Shown here: positions 9,208-17,469 of the stretch, piece by piece
Numbering within the stretch: position 1 is the stretch's first letter
How the letters are laid out: every line of letters begins with the position of its first letter
Source: Clostridiaceae bacterium
GTDB lineage: Bacteria > Bacillota > Clostridia > DSM-8532
Direction of reading: 5' to 3'
Length of the DNA: 64,000 nucleotides
Assembly: GCA_012840245.1 (NCBI GenBank)
Contig: DULR01000083.1
Span: 1 to 64,000 of the forward strand
Notes under the pieces: generated by a model
What the model saw: only the letters and a program-made list of their open reading frames with translations
The model's database searches: none
Told to the model about the DNA's origin: nothing
Made by a program: the position numbers and the translations under genes

Positions 9208-9630
9208 TTACACCGCTTTCGCCGAAACATTGACCTGAATGTTGCCTCTCGTTGCTTTGGAATAGGGGCATACATTATGGGCTTCCTGTACAAGTCTATC
9301 AGCCTCTTCCTGAGAAACTCCTGAAATCAGTCCCGTTATATCAGCCGTCAGTTCAAATCCGCCGCTTTCATCTTTTCCTATGCCGACAGTCACTTCAACA
9401 GACGGAGTAGGGATCGGAAGCTTCTTTTCCCGTATTACATGCTGCAATGCGCTTCCGAAGCAGGCTGCATATCCTGCAGCGAACAACTGCTCCGGATTGG
9501 CTCCGCCATTATTTTGTCCTCCCATTTCAACTGGGGGTGACATTTCAAATTCCAGTGCACTGTTCTCTACAACGACTTTTCCGCTTCGTCCTCTGGTGGA
9601 AACAGCCTTGGTTTTATATAAGATTTTCAT
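9208..9630 (-). CDS. Ohr/OsmC family organic hydroperoxide resistance protein
   Basis: Peroxidase of 140 residues that reduces organic hydroperoxides with a pair of redox cysteines. Both are visible: the first in AAGYAACFGSALQHV and the second in AHNVCPYSKATRGN. The N-terminal region MKILYKTKAVSTRGRSGKV and the C-terminal NIQVNVSAKAV are typical of the Ohr subgroup. AAGGCG precedes the ATG by a suitable distance. It is convergent with the AraC regulator gene, and no OhrR-type regulator is adjacent. Confidence 0.92.
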   Translation of the reverse strand: MKILYKTKAVSTRGRSGKVVVENSALEFEMSPPVEMGGQNNGGANPEQLFAAGYAACFGSALQHVIREKKLPIPTPSVEVTVGIGKDESGGFELTADITGLISGVSQEEADRLVQEAHNVCPYSKATRGNIQVNVSAKAV

Positions 9631-9725
9631 AAAATCGCCTTCTTTTCAATTTACGTTGTGTTAATCTATTTTAAATATCAATAGATTCAAATGTTTTATT
9701 TGTAAGGGTTTCAGAGTTTTATACC

Positions 9726-10223
9726 ATGTGGTATGTGAAAAACATGGCTGTTCGTCTGTCACGGGCTGTCTTAAGGTGCCTTCCCATACTCATCATCGCG
9801 GTGCTTCTGCCCAAACCTCTTAACATCACTTTGCCGCACGATCCGTTGGCCGGACTTTTGTTTCTGGTGTCGATATTTCTTGGGTTTTCAGTTCTCACAG
9901 CATTTTTTATGCTGTTGTATATATCTGCCTTTTACACCCTTTCGCCAACGGGTATACGCATACTCGCCACATCGGTCATTGAGTTTTTTGCAGGAGCGAT
10001 CATTCCCCTGCCGTTTTTCCCATCTGAATTACTTCCGGTCATCAATGCTCTGCCCTTTGCTTCCATGCAGAATACACCGTTTTTGATATATAACGGCTTT
10101 ATTTCTGGCTCTGATATAATACGCAGCATCCTTTTGCAGCTTGGCTGGCTTGTCATACTTGTAGCGCTTGGAAAAATGCTTATGAATCGTGCTTTGAAAA
10201 AAGTGATCGTGCAGGGAGGATAA
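9726..10223 (+). pseudogene. ABC-2 type permease, 5'-truncated remnant
   Basis: An open frame of 165 codons matches the C-terminal two thirds of ABC-2 permeases of the DUF990 type. It has several hydrophobic helices and the typical ending LVALGKMLMNRALKKVIVQGG (shown as its last 20 or so residues). Full members carry roughly 80-100 more N-terminal residues including the first membrane spans. The sequence upstream of 9726 does not continue the frame, and no ribosome site precedes the first ATG. The adjacent partner permease is also broken and no ABC ATPase gene is present, so this is probably a decaying transporter rather than a short functional gene. Confidence 0.7.
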
Positions 10224-10224
10224 T

Positions 10225-10478
10225 ATGAAGCTGTATTTCAAATACGTCTCAATGCTGTTGAAATGTCAGATGCAGTATAAGGCTTCATTTGTCATGACTG
10301 CCACAGGGCAGTTCCTGGTGTCCTTGCACTGTTTCAGTATTATCCGTTCCTGTACCTCACCGGGAAATCAGACGATGTAAGGCTTATGTTCCTGCCATTT
10401 GCCGGATTTGTATTCATGATACCCTGCTACGCTTTTTTCCGTCTTGGAGTGCAGAAATACAAATCCACCGGTTCATGA
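10225..10478 (+). pseudogene. ABC-2 type permease partner, internally deleted remnant
   Basis: The ATG at 10225 follows the upstream stop by 1 nt and has GGGAGGA before it. It reads MKLYFKYVSMLLKCQMQYKA, the normal start of the second DUF990-type permease. After about 34 residues the frame shifts. From about 10329 another frame reads LFQYYPFLYLTGKSDDVRLM, then FVFMIPCYAFFRLGVQKYKS and a stop at 10476-10478, which is the normal end of the same family. About 170 central residues are missing. The simplest reading is an internal deletion with frameshift that fused the two ends. Confidence 0.72.
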
Positions 10479-10481
10479 CTG

Positions 10482-11360
10482 TCAGCGTGTGAAAAATTCA
10501 TATTTTCTGGTCCATTTTTGCGCCGAACCCGGTTCAATATCTACCTCAATAAAAGCCTCCGGGCTGATCACATGGCGCATGCCCCACAGCGCGATCCTGG
10601 CAGGTCTGAAATCATTCATCTCTTTTACTCCCGCACCGGTTTTTGAATCGAACAGTTCCCACCAGTGTGACTGACCAATGCCGGAGCCTGAAATTAAGCA
10701 GTAAAAGGGTTCGTTCCAGCCTTCATCCTTCCATGTGAGCTCATTGTTATCGATCCTGACTGCTTCAGGCAGCCTGTCCGGAACAGGCTGGTATGGGAAT
10801 TTCAAAGTATAGCTGCTGCCTGTCTTAGTTTCGTCGATACTTATGAAATTGTGACAGTACTCGGTGGTGCGGATGGCTTTTTCCCCCGTATTTTCAAGGG
10901 TGTATTCTATGGTCATGATGTTGTCATTGACCGAGATACGCTTTTTGTATAAAACCGAATAACCGTTGCAGTCCACCGGATCGATCGAAAATTCGACTGC
11001 ATCATCACTCCTGGTGATGGCCGCCTTGAACGGAGAAAACTCGTAGGCTCTGAAAAATTCATAATCCGATCCATCAGGCCTGGTGACAAGTCCGACGCCT
11101 ATCTTGGGAAATCGTTCCCCGACAGACGCTTCATCGTATCCTACGGGCTCATATATGCCAAACTCGCCGCAAAAGCCGTATCCGCCTGTTCCAACGCCTT
11201 CAATGAGCGATTCGGGAGCACAGAAAGTATGCCTGTCATCCAGCGTGACCTGAGTGATAAAGCCGTTCCAGTCAAACCTTGAGCCCTTGTAGAATGTGCC
11301 GGGCACAGCGATCTCAACTTTCAGCCGCCCACCTTTCAGATATATTTTTTCATTATCCAT
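10482..11360 (-). CDS. galactose-mutarotase-fold protein, unknown substrate
   Basis: Protein of 292 residues with the beta-sandwich pattern of the aldose-epimerase/mutarotase superfamily. Segments such as FKAAITRSDDAVEFSIDP, YTLENTGEKAIRTTEYCHNF and GQSHWWELFD are of this type. No signal peptide is visible, so it is probably cytosolic. The start is ATG 11360 with GGGAGG 8 nt upstream; an in-frame TTG at 11366 is less well placed. It may act on a sugar or sugar derivative, perhaps connected with the glycosidase gene 350 bp upstream. Exact function not recognised. Confidence 0.75.
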   Translation of the reverse strand: MDNEKIYLKGGRLKVEIAVPGTFYKGSRFDWNGFITQVTLDDRHTFCAPESLIEGVGTGGYGFCGEFGIYEPVGYDEASVGERFPKIGVGLVTRPDGSDYEFFRAYEFSPFKAAITRSDDAVEFSIDPVDCNGYSVLYKKRISVNDNIMTIEYTLENTGEKAIRTTEYCHNFISIDETKTGSSYTLKFPYQPVPDRLPEAVRIDNNELTWKDEGWNEPFYCLISGSGIGQSHWWELFDSKTGAGVKEMNDFRPARIALWGMRHVISPEAFIEVDIEPGSAQKWTRKYEFFTR

Positions 11361-11423
11361 AACCAATACCTCCCGACTGTGAGTTTAGGTGACTATAAGC
11401 AGTCTCAAAAGACACTACTGAGA

Positions 11424-11628
11424 CATGCTGTTCAGAGATGAACTGCCTCCGCAGGAGCAGTTGAATGTTGTAATGCGAACAGTGCAGCTCGAACGAGGTA
11501 AAATCTGCCGGACGCAGATTTTAGCCGGCACGAGCCCGGAAGGCGAGATTGCCAGCGACCTCGTGAGAGCAAACTTGAGCATTAACAACTTCCTGCGACG
11601 AGGACAGCAGGAAGATCTTAACAGCATG
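11424..11628 (+). ncRNA. 205-bp structured repeat, copy 2; putative non-coding RNA element
   Basis: Second copy of the element at 5634-5838, with the same length and 8 substitutions. In the CGCACC/GGTGCG hairpin of copy 1, copy 2 has CGAGCC/GGCGAG: one A-T pair becomes G-C (a compensatory change) and two pairs become tandem A-G/G-A mismatches. One base of the outer stem is also mismatched (TCTTAACAGC). It occupies most of the 357-bp gap between the mutarotase-fold gene and the GH5 gene. The rest of the gap holds a single REP hairpin. Confidence 0.6.
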
Positions 11629-11661
11629 GCAACAATGTTATTTTTGAAACAGCCCCTCTGC

Positions 11662-11688
11662 GAGTTTAGGGGACGGAGACTTTGACTC
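11662..11688. repeat. REP element, single unit
   Basis: GAGT (11662-11665) and ACTC (11685-11688) flank a loop with GGGGACGGAGAC. It belongs to the GGGACGG repeat family of this window and lies 30 bp from the 3' end of the GH5 gene. Confidence 0.7.
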
Positions 11689-11717
11689 ATTTTGCTTGGC
11701 GGCCGCAAGGTTCTCGC

Positions 11718-13076
11718 TCATGGTGCTGTGAAATACGGTCTGATCGCATTTATCAGTTTGGTATTCGGTACCGAATTTCCGACCTGCGACCATCCTTCGC
11801 GGATCTCTTCTTCACTGTCGGTCGCCACATTTACTTCCTTTACATTTTGATTGTATAAGCCCCAGTTGTTATTGGTCCCTTTGACCTTGTATGTCCAGAT
11901 GGTCCAGCTCAGGCCTGCATCATTCAATAGCTGCAGTCCTTTCTGCCATGCCAGAGTATTGTTCATCAGATTGAACTCACCCATAAGGCTTGGAACGTCA
12001 TATCCCCTGTTCACTATCAGGTCTATTTTCTTTTTCAGGCTGGCCACCTGGGCTCCGTTTTCATTATTATACTTATCATAGAGATAATTATGATATTGAT
12101 ACATCACATTAGTCCAGCCATATTGAGAAGGATCGGGAAGGTCCACAGGATCCCACGTGGCCTCCATTATGATCATATGGTCGGGATCTTCCTCGCGTAT
12201 AACCTTATATGCATTGTCATATATGTCCCAGAGCATGGTATGCAATTCTTTGTCGGAAAGGCCTGAAGAATACCTGTAAGTACAGTATGGCTCATTCAGA
12301 AGATCATATCCCGCCACGACCGGGTTGTCCCTGTAATGCTTTGCGATCTGCGCCCAGATGTCATAAAACAGCTGTTGATTCTTCTTTGCATTTTCTCCGA
12401 AGAAAAATTCAGATGCTTCCTTCTTGTTGTCACCGCCGTCAACTCCCGAGTGGTCACTTCCGCTTTGGGAGCCGGGAGCTCCATGCATATCTATGATAAC
12501 GTAGATCCCACGTTTTCCGGCTTCATCTATGAACCAGTCCAGCCTGTCAAAGGCATTGGGAAGGAATTCTCCGTTAAAATCGACCAGATTCATGTACCAT
12601 ATGGGAAGCCTGATCACATTTATGCCCAGCTCCACACAATTGTCAAAATCAGCCTCGGTCCAGTAATTATCCTGATAAACGCTTACAAGTCTTCTCATGG
12701 TCTCTTCTCCGAACCGGTCGGTCAGGGTCTTATATATATCCATTTCGCAGGTTACCTTATAGTTATCATAATTATATTTGGTAGGAGTCATCCAGAATTC
12801 CTGGAGCATATAGCCGCCGACGTTTACGCCTCTCAGCTTTACGACTTCGCCCCTGCCATAGTCTTTACACACCTCTTTCCCGTTGGCCTTCAAAAAGTCC
12901 GACGAGGTTATGGCAGAACGCCGAACCTCTACAAGTTCGGGAGTGGCAAATGGCGGTTCTGATACAAACGGTTCGGGAGTTATGATTTGCTGAGGCTGTT
13001 CCGGTGCGCAGCCGGCTATCATGGAAACTCCGGATAACAGGATCATTATCTTTTTCAAAATGCTCTTTTTTGACAT
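11718..13076 (-). CDS. secreted lipoprotein glycoside hydrolase, family 5
   Basis: Protein of 452 residues. The first 23 residues form a lipoprotein signal with lipobox MIAGC, so it is probably tethered to the outer face of the membrane. A short Pro-rich linker leads into a GH5 barrel from about residue 75: LRGVNVGGYMLQEFW near the start, INVIRLPIWYMN, DMHGAPGSQ, acid/base Glu in GYDLLNEPY, and nucleophile Glu in LMGEFNLMNN. Clan GH-A enzymes of this kind cleave beta-glucans, and the pattern is closer to the exo-1,3-glucanase/BglC-like branch than to cellulosomal GH5. No dockerin or carbohydrate-binding module is present. GGGGGA lies 7 nt before the ATG. Confidence 0.9.
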   Translation of the reverse strand: MSKKSILKKIMILLSGVSMIAGCAPEQPQQIITPEPFVSEPPFATPELVEVRRSAITSSDFLKANGKEVCKDYGRGEVVKLRGVNVGGYMLQEFWMTPTKYNYDNYKVTCEMDIYKTLTDRFGEETMRRLVSVYQDNYWTEADFDNCVELGINVIRLPIWYMNLVDFNGEFLPNAFDRLDWFIDEAGKRGIYVIIDMHGAPGSQSGSDHSGVDGGDNKKEASEFFFGENAKKNQQLFYDIWAQIAKHYRDNPVVAGYDLLNEPYCTYRYSSGLSDKELHTMLWDIYDNAYKVIREEDPDHMIIMEATWDPVDLPDPSQYGWTNVMYQYHNYLYDKYNNENGAQVASLKKKIDLIVNRGYDVPSLMGEFNLMNNTLAWQKGLQLLNDAGLSWTIWTYKVKGTNNNWGLYNQNVKEVNVATDSEEEIREGWSQVGNSVPNTKLINAIRPYFTAP

Positions 13077-13230
13077 GATATCTCCCCCTCATCCTTGGTT
13101 TTTGAGACGGTCTTAATATACCTTTTACAGACAAATCGCCGAAAATACAAGTTAAAAGTATAATACAAAGGACATCAAGTCAATACGCAATACATGAGTT
13201 CCATTTTCATAACATGTCTCTTTAGATGAA

Positions 13231-13252
13231 TAAAAACGCCGGCCAGGCCGGC
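13231..13252 (-). terminator. rho-independent terminator of the MATE gene
   Basis: The hairpin GCCGGC-CTG-GCCGGC (13252-13238, minus strand) is followed by G and TTTTT. It lies about 65 nt past the MATE stop codon. Confidence 0.75.
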
Positions 13253-13315
13253 TAATTTCAATTTTAACTTATATTCCGGATATATATGCAGTAATTCCTG
13301 CTCCTGAGCTTCAGC

Positions 13316-14683
13316 TCATGCCTGCGGAAGGATTTCTTCCTTCGGCAGCTGGCGTTCATAAAAGGTATACCAGACGAATACCATAGCGCCCCGGAGCATC
13401 CCTGAAGCAGTGATACCCAGCCACAATCCGTTTAAGCCCATCCATGTGGAGAACCACCAGCACAAAGCCGGCCGTATAAGATTTGATGTTATGCTGCACA
13501 CACTTGGAGGCAGTGTTCGGCCCATCCCTCTGAATGTCCCGGCACATGCGCCTTCCAGCCCCATGAAGAGCTGGCAGGCTGCCAGTATTCGCAGATATGT
13601 CTCACCCATATCCAATATCCCGGGCGGTTCCCTTAAAAACAGCGAGAAAAAATACCTTCCGCCAAATATAAGGAGTATGGTCACTGCTGCTTCCCAGGCA
13701 AGCAGGGTAAATAAGGAAATGCGATAGCCCTTTCTGATTCGGGCCCATTTTTCAGCACCGTAATTTTGACCCACAAAAGCTGTAATGGCAGAGGAAAATC
13801 CGCCGCCTATCAGCCATGACAGGGATTCGATCTGACTTCCCACCCTTTGAACCGCAACAGCCGTTTCACCGTACCATCCGGACACCATTGAAGTGACCAC
13901 CATGGCCAGGATCGTAAATGCTCCGCTTTCAAGTGCAACAGGCAAGCTCCAGCGTATTATCTGCCTTACCCTTTCAGGATCAGAACGCACCATGATGCGA
14001 AAGCTTTCGAAAGGCCTGTGGGGATGACGCTTTACAAAACATACAAACAACCCGCACACCGTGGCCTGAGCTATTACCGTGGCGATTGCCGCTCCTTTTA
14101 CATCCCAGCCAAATACCAGGATCATCAGCGGATCCAATATCATGTTGACCAAAAGTCCCACTGCATTTGCCCAAAAACTTAGCCGGGAGTTGCCTGCCCC
14201 GTTGAATACGCCGGTCACAGCCGCCGACAGATAGGTAAGAGGTATTCCGGCAGCAATGATTCTCAGATAGGAGCATGTGTTTTTAAACACAGTCTGATCG
14301 TTTACACTGAGCACCTTAACCAGAGGTTCGGCAAAAATAAGCAGTATAAGCCCGTATATCAATCCCAGTATCAATGAGATAAAGGCAGAATCCTGCGCAT
14401 ATCCTCTGGCTGACTCTGTGTTCTTCTTGCCCAGATTCTGAGATGTGCCTATTTCCGAGCCCATGCGTCCGATGAGCAGGAGGGCCATGCCCAGCCACAT
14501 ATACATGCCCGCCAGTCCGCTGGAGGCAACGGCCACCACCGACTGCTCGGTCTGGCCGAGCCAGAACATATCGGTAAGGTTATATGTCATCTGCATAAGC
14601 TGCGTACCCATAATGGGCACTGCGATCCTGAGCAGCTTTTTAAGTATACTTCCCTGAGTCAAATCATGCGTTTTTGATGCCAT
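13316..14683 (-). CDS. MATE-family multidrug/toxin exporter
   Basis: Membrane protein of 455 residues with about 12 predicted helices in two homologous halves, typical of cation/drug antiporters of the MATE (NorM/DinF-like) family. The N-terminal block ILKKLLRIAVPIMGTQLMQM and the following YNLTDMFWLGQ are characteristic. Length is normal. GGAAAG lies about 12 nt before the ATG. It is monocistronic with its own terminator. The substrate cannot be read from sequence. Confidence 0.92.
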   Translation of the reverse strand: MASKTHDLTQGSILKKLLRIAVPIMGTQLMQMTYNLTDMFWLGQTEQSVVAVASSGLAGMYMWLGMALLLIGRMGSEIGTSQNLGKKNTESARGYAQDSAFISLILGLIYGLILLIFAEPLVKVLSVNDQTVFKNTCSYLRIIAAGIPLTYLSAAVTGVFNGAGNSRLSFWANAVGLLVNMILDPLMILVFGWDVKGAAIATVIAQATVCGLFVCFVKRHPHRPFESFRIMVRSDPERVRQIIRWSLPVALESGAFTILAMVVTSMVSGWYGETAVAVQRVGSQIESLSWLIGGGFSSAITAFVGQNYGAEKWARIRKGYRISLFTLLAWEAAVTILLIFGGRYFFSLFLREPPGILDMGETYLRILAACQLFMGLEGACAGTFRGMGRTLPPSVCSITSNLIRPALCWWFSTWMGLNGLWLGITASGMLRGAMVFVWYTFYERQLPKEEILPQA

Positions 14684-14779
14684 TATGATTTCAGTCTTTC
14701 CGGATCTTTTGATTTTTGCTGCAAAAAATCTGCAGTTATTACATTATGCAATTTTGATCAGGCAGTGTCAATACAGATG

Positions 14780-15667
14780 TCAGTTCATGCCGATCTTTTT
14801 CTCTCTTGCATAATAGAAGAGATATTGCTGTGCGAAGCCGGCAAGCTCACCGAACTTCTCCATTGCGAAGCTGCTGATCTCCTCATTGTCAGCTTCATAA
14901 CCGAGATACAGCTCTGCCATGACCCTTCTTACCCATCTGTCCACAGGGAAGATGTCATATCTTGTTCCGCTGAAGAGCAGGATACAATCGGCCACCTTTT
15001 GTCCCACTCCGAAAAATTTCAGCATCTCTAGGCGTGCTGCCTTTAGGTCTCCTTTCATTATGGCATCCAGCGACACTTCTCCCGAACAGAACTGTATGGA
15101 AGCCCGGTGGATGTACTTATCCCTGTATCCTGCCCTTATAACCTGCAGATCCTCCAGAGCCAGCTTAGCCAGTCTCTCGCACGAAGGAAAGGCATGGACA
15201 TCCGGTCTCGGGCATTTGATGGGATCGCCGTATGATCTGGCAAGGCTCTCTACTATCTTCTTTATCCTTGGTATACCGTTATTCTGGGATATCAGAAATG
15301 ATATGAGCATCTCCTGGAAATCCTGCCTCAGAAGCCTGATCCCATATCCGAACTCGATCGCTTCCTTCATGACCGGATCATTTTTTGACAGCCTGTTTTT
15401 TATTTCGCCATAGTCACGATCAAGATCGAAGTACGGATACCACACATTCAGAAAGTCTTCCTCGGTGGTGTTGTGGAAGATCAGATCCCTTCCGTTCCAC
15501 TCCAATTCCAGAGCATGGCCTTTGGCCACTCCAAACCAGCGGCTGTCATCGATGCGCTCCCATCTGAAGCATTGTCCGCATTCAAATGTGTGCACAGGGT
15601 CGAAATGTTCCATATCATTGATAATTATATTGTTTTTTTTAATTATCCACTTATTCACAGTCTGCAT
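14780..15667 (-). CDS. 8-oxoguanine DNA glycosylase/AP lyase (OGG1-like)
   Basis: Base-excision repair enzyme. The N-terminal OGG domain contains FECGQCFRWERID. The HhH-GPD domain contains MLKFFGVGQKVADCILLFSG with the catalytic Lys, and DIFPVDRWVRRVM with the catalytic Asp. An open frame extends to 15871, but its first 68 residues do not resemble the family. The ATG at 15667 abuts GGAAGG, and the GTG at 15658 sits 9 nt after it, so the true start is one of these two (about 293-296 residues). Divergent from the FapA-like gene. Confidence 0.88.
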   Translation of the reverse strand: MQTVNKWIIKKNNIIINDMEHFDPVHTFECGQCFRWERIDDSRWFGVAKGHALELEWNGRDLIFHNTTEEDFLNVWYPYFDLDRDYGEIKNRLSKNDPVMKEAIEFGYGIRLLRQDFQEMLISFLISQNNGIPRIKKIVESLARSYGDPIKCPRPDVHAFPSCERLAKLALEDLQVIRAGYRDKYIHRASIQFCSGEVSLDAIMKGDLKAARLEMLKFFGVGQKVADCILLFSGTRYDIFPVDRWVRRVMAELYLGYEADNEEISSFAMEKFGELAGFAQQYLFYYAREKKIGMN

Positions 15668-15870
15668 CCTTCCGATATATAATTTGACAATCGGCAGTAA
15701 CGTGCTCCTTTCGACTATATATGCTTCATTATAAACTATTGGCTCAAACTTTGCACAATTATGCGGAAAGTAAAGCATGCCAATACCTGTATGTTTTTTT
15801 ATTCTATCCGATTTATCCTTGTTGTTGGGTGGGATATATAAAGTATCATTTGTGAGGTGTAATACTGACA

Positions 15871-17457
15871 ATGGCTTTACTGCTTTTTCAAAACGACTAT
15901 ATAGATATCATTCAGGAAGGTGAAACCTTTTACATCAAGTCGAAAAAACGGGGATTCACTCTGGAGATGTTCAATGATGTCCTGAAGGAGTTCCCAACCA
16001 TCAAAATAACAAGTTTCATGGCTCTCAAGAATGTGATCAATAATGCTCCGAGAGGGCCTGAAGCTTTTGGCGAACAACGGGAGAGGATCTGCCTGAGAGT
16101 ATCCGAAGACAATCTTAAGGCTTACATGACCCTTTATATCAATAATGATGAACTTTCTTCAAATAACAGGATCGCTCTGGTTAAAGAGATATTCGATGCC
16201 CTAAACAAAGCCGGTATTGTATTCGGTGTAAATACAAAACTTCTTGCAGGTCCCCTGAAAGCAGGATATGAATATGTGATAGCCGAAGGATTCCCTGCTG
16301 TCAACGGGGAAGATGCCGTAATAAAGATGTATCAGCTTTCAGACCTGAAACCCAAGGTCATTGATTCAGGAAAAGTGAACTATTATGAACTGAACCTCAT
16401 AAACCATGTCAAAGAGGGAGACTGGCTCGGGGAACGCAAGGATCCCACACCCGGCTTCCCGGGCAAGAACGTAAGAGGAAAGCCGATCCCACCGATCCCG
16501 GGAAGAAACTTTCCCTTGCTGTATGACCGGATATCGGTCCGTGAACATTACGAAAATGGCGTTACATATCTTTACTCCAAAAAGAATGGTGCCGTATATT
16601 ACAAAGGCGATACCATCGGCGTCTATGATTACCTCGAGATAAAGGGCGATATAGATTTCTCGACCGGCAATATCGATTTCGACGGCTATCTTTCGGTAAA
16701 AGGCACTGTGGAAGACAATTTCAGTGTCGTCGCCAGCAATGATCTTGAAATATTGGGTGAATACGGTGTAGGCGCAGCCGATAAAATCTCAAGCAAAGAC
16801 GGGAACATATATATCAAGGGCGGCATAGCCGGCAAAAACAAGGCAGTTGTCCGCTGCAAAAAAAATCTTTATGTAAAATACCTTTCTGACATAACTGTGG
16901 AGTGCGAAGGAAATGTATATGTGGGTTTTTACTGCATGAACTCGAATGTTCGCGCCAGGCAGCTCATAGTGGAATCTCCGAAAGGTAAGATAATCGGCGG
17001 CAAAATCGATGTGGATATCCAGGTCGACGCTGCCGAAATAGGCAACAAGGCCGAATCCCGTACCTTCATAAGAGTGCGGGGATTTGACCGCAATGCTATG
17101 AAGCTTGAACTGGATGAAACAATTCAGCAAGTAAACGAAACCAAGAAAAACATAACCAGAGTCAAGCAGCACCTTCAGGTTTACGGAAGCTCATATCAGC
17201 TTACACCCGAACAGATGGCGACGTATGAAAATCTGAAAAATGAATATGCTGACCTGAAGGAAACGATCAAAGAGCTGGAATACAAGGTAAGGAGCCTGAA
17301 CGAATACCTCAAAACTCCCGGTGAAGGTGCTGTGATTGCCAGAACACGCATATATCCAAAGGTAAGAGTGGAGATAAAAAATCAGTATGAAGAGATTTTG
17401 AAGCCTGAAGCCATGATTACCTATTACTACAGGGACAACGAATTAAAAACTATGTAA
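15871..17457 (+). CDS. FapA-like DUF342 polymerising beta-helix protein
   Basis: Protein of 528 residues. An N-terminal domain (about 1-170) precedes a DUF342 region with right-handed beta-helix-like repeats (about 225-400; DYLEIKGDIDFSTGNIDFDG, SVVASNDLEILGE, RQLIVESPKGKIIGGKI), then a coiled coil (about 410-470) and a short C-terminal domain. DUF342/FapA proteins are cytoplasmic and affect cell shape, sporulation or signalling in Firmicutes; no enzyme activity is known to me. GAGGTG lies 12 nt before the ATG. The next gene, a GAF protein, starts 12 nt after the stop, so the two are co-transcribed and probably work together. Confidence 0.85.
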   Translation: MALLLFQNDYIDIIQEGETFYIKSKKRGFTLEMFNDVLKEFPTIKITSFMALKNVINNAPRGPEAFGEQRERICLRVSEDNLKAYMTLYINNDELSSNNRIALVKEIFDALNKAGIVFGVNTKLLAGPLKAGYEYVIAEGFPAVNGEDAVIKMYQLSDLKPKVIDSGKVNYYELNLINHVKEGDWLGERKDPTPGFPGKNVRGKPIPPIPGRNFPLLYDRISVREHYENGVTYLYSKKNGAVYYKGDTIGVYDYLEIKGDIDFSTGNIDFDGYLSVKGTVEDNFSVVASNDLEILGEYGVGAADKISSKDGNIYIKGGIAGKNKAVVRCKKNLYVKYLSDITVECEGNVYVGFYCMNSNVRARQLIVESPKGKIIGGKIDVDIQVDAAEIGNKAESRTFIRVRGFDRNAMKLELDETIQQVNETKKNITRVKQHLQVYGSSYQLTPEQMATYENLKNEYADLKETIKELEYKVRSLNEYLKTPGEGAVIARTRIYPKVRVEIKNQYEEILKPEAMITYYYRDNELKTM

Positions 17458-17469
17458 GGCGGGGAACGT

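Noticed and set aside
12336-12962. Plus-strand open frame of 208 codons opposite the GH5 gene
   Set aside because: Shadow of the GH5 coding strand; no start signal and no recognisable domain.
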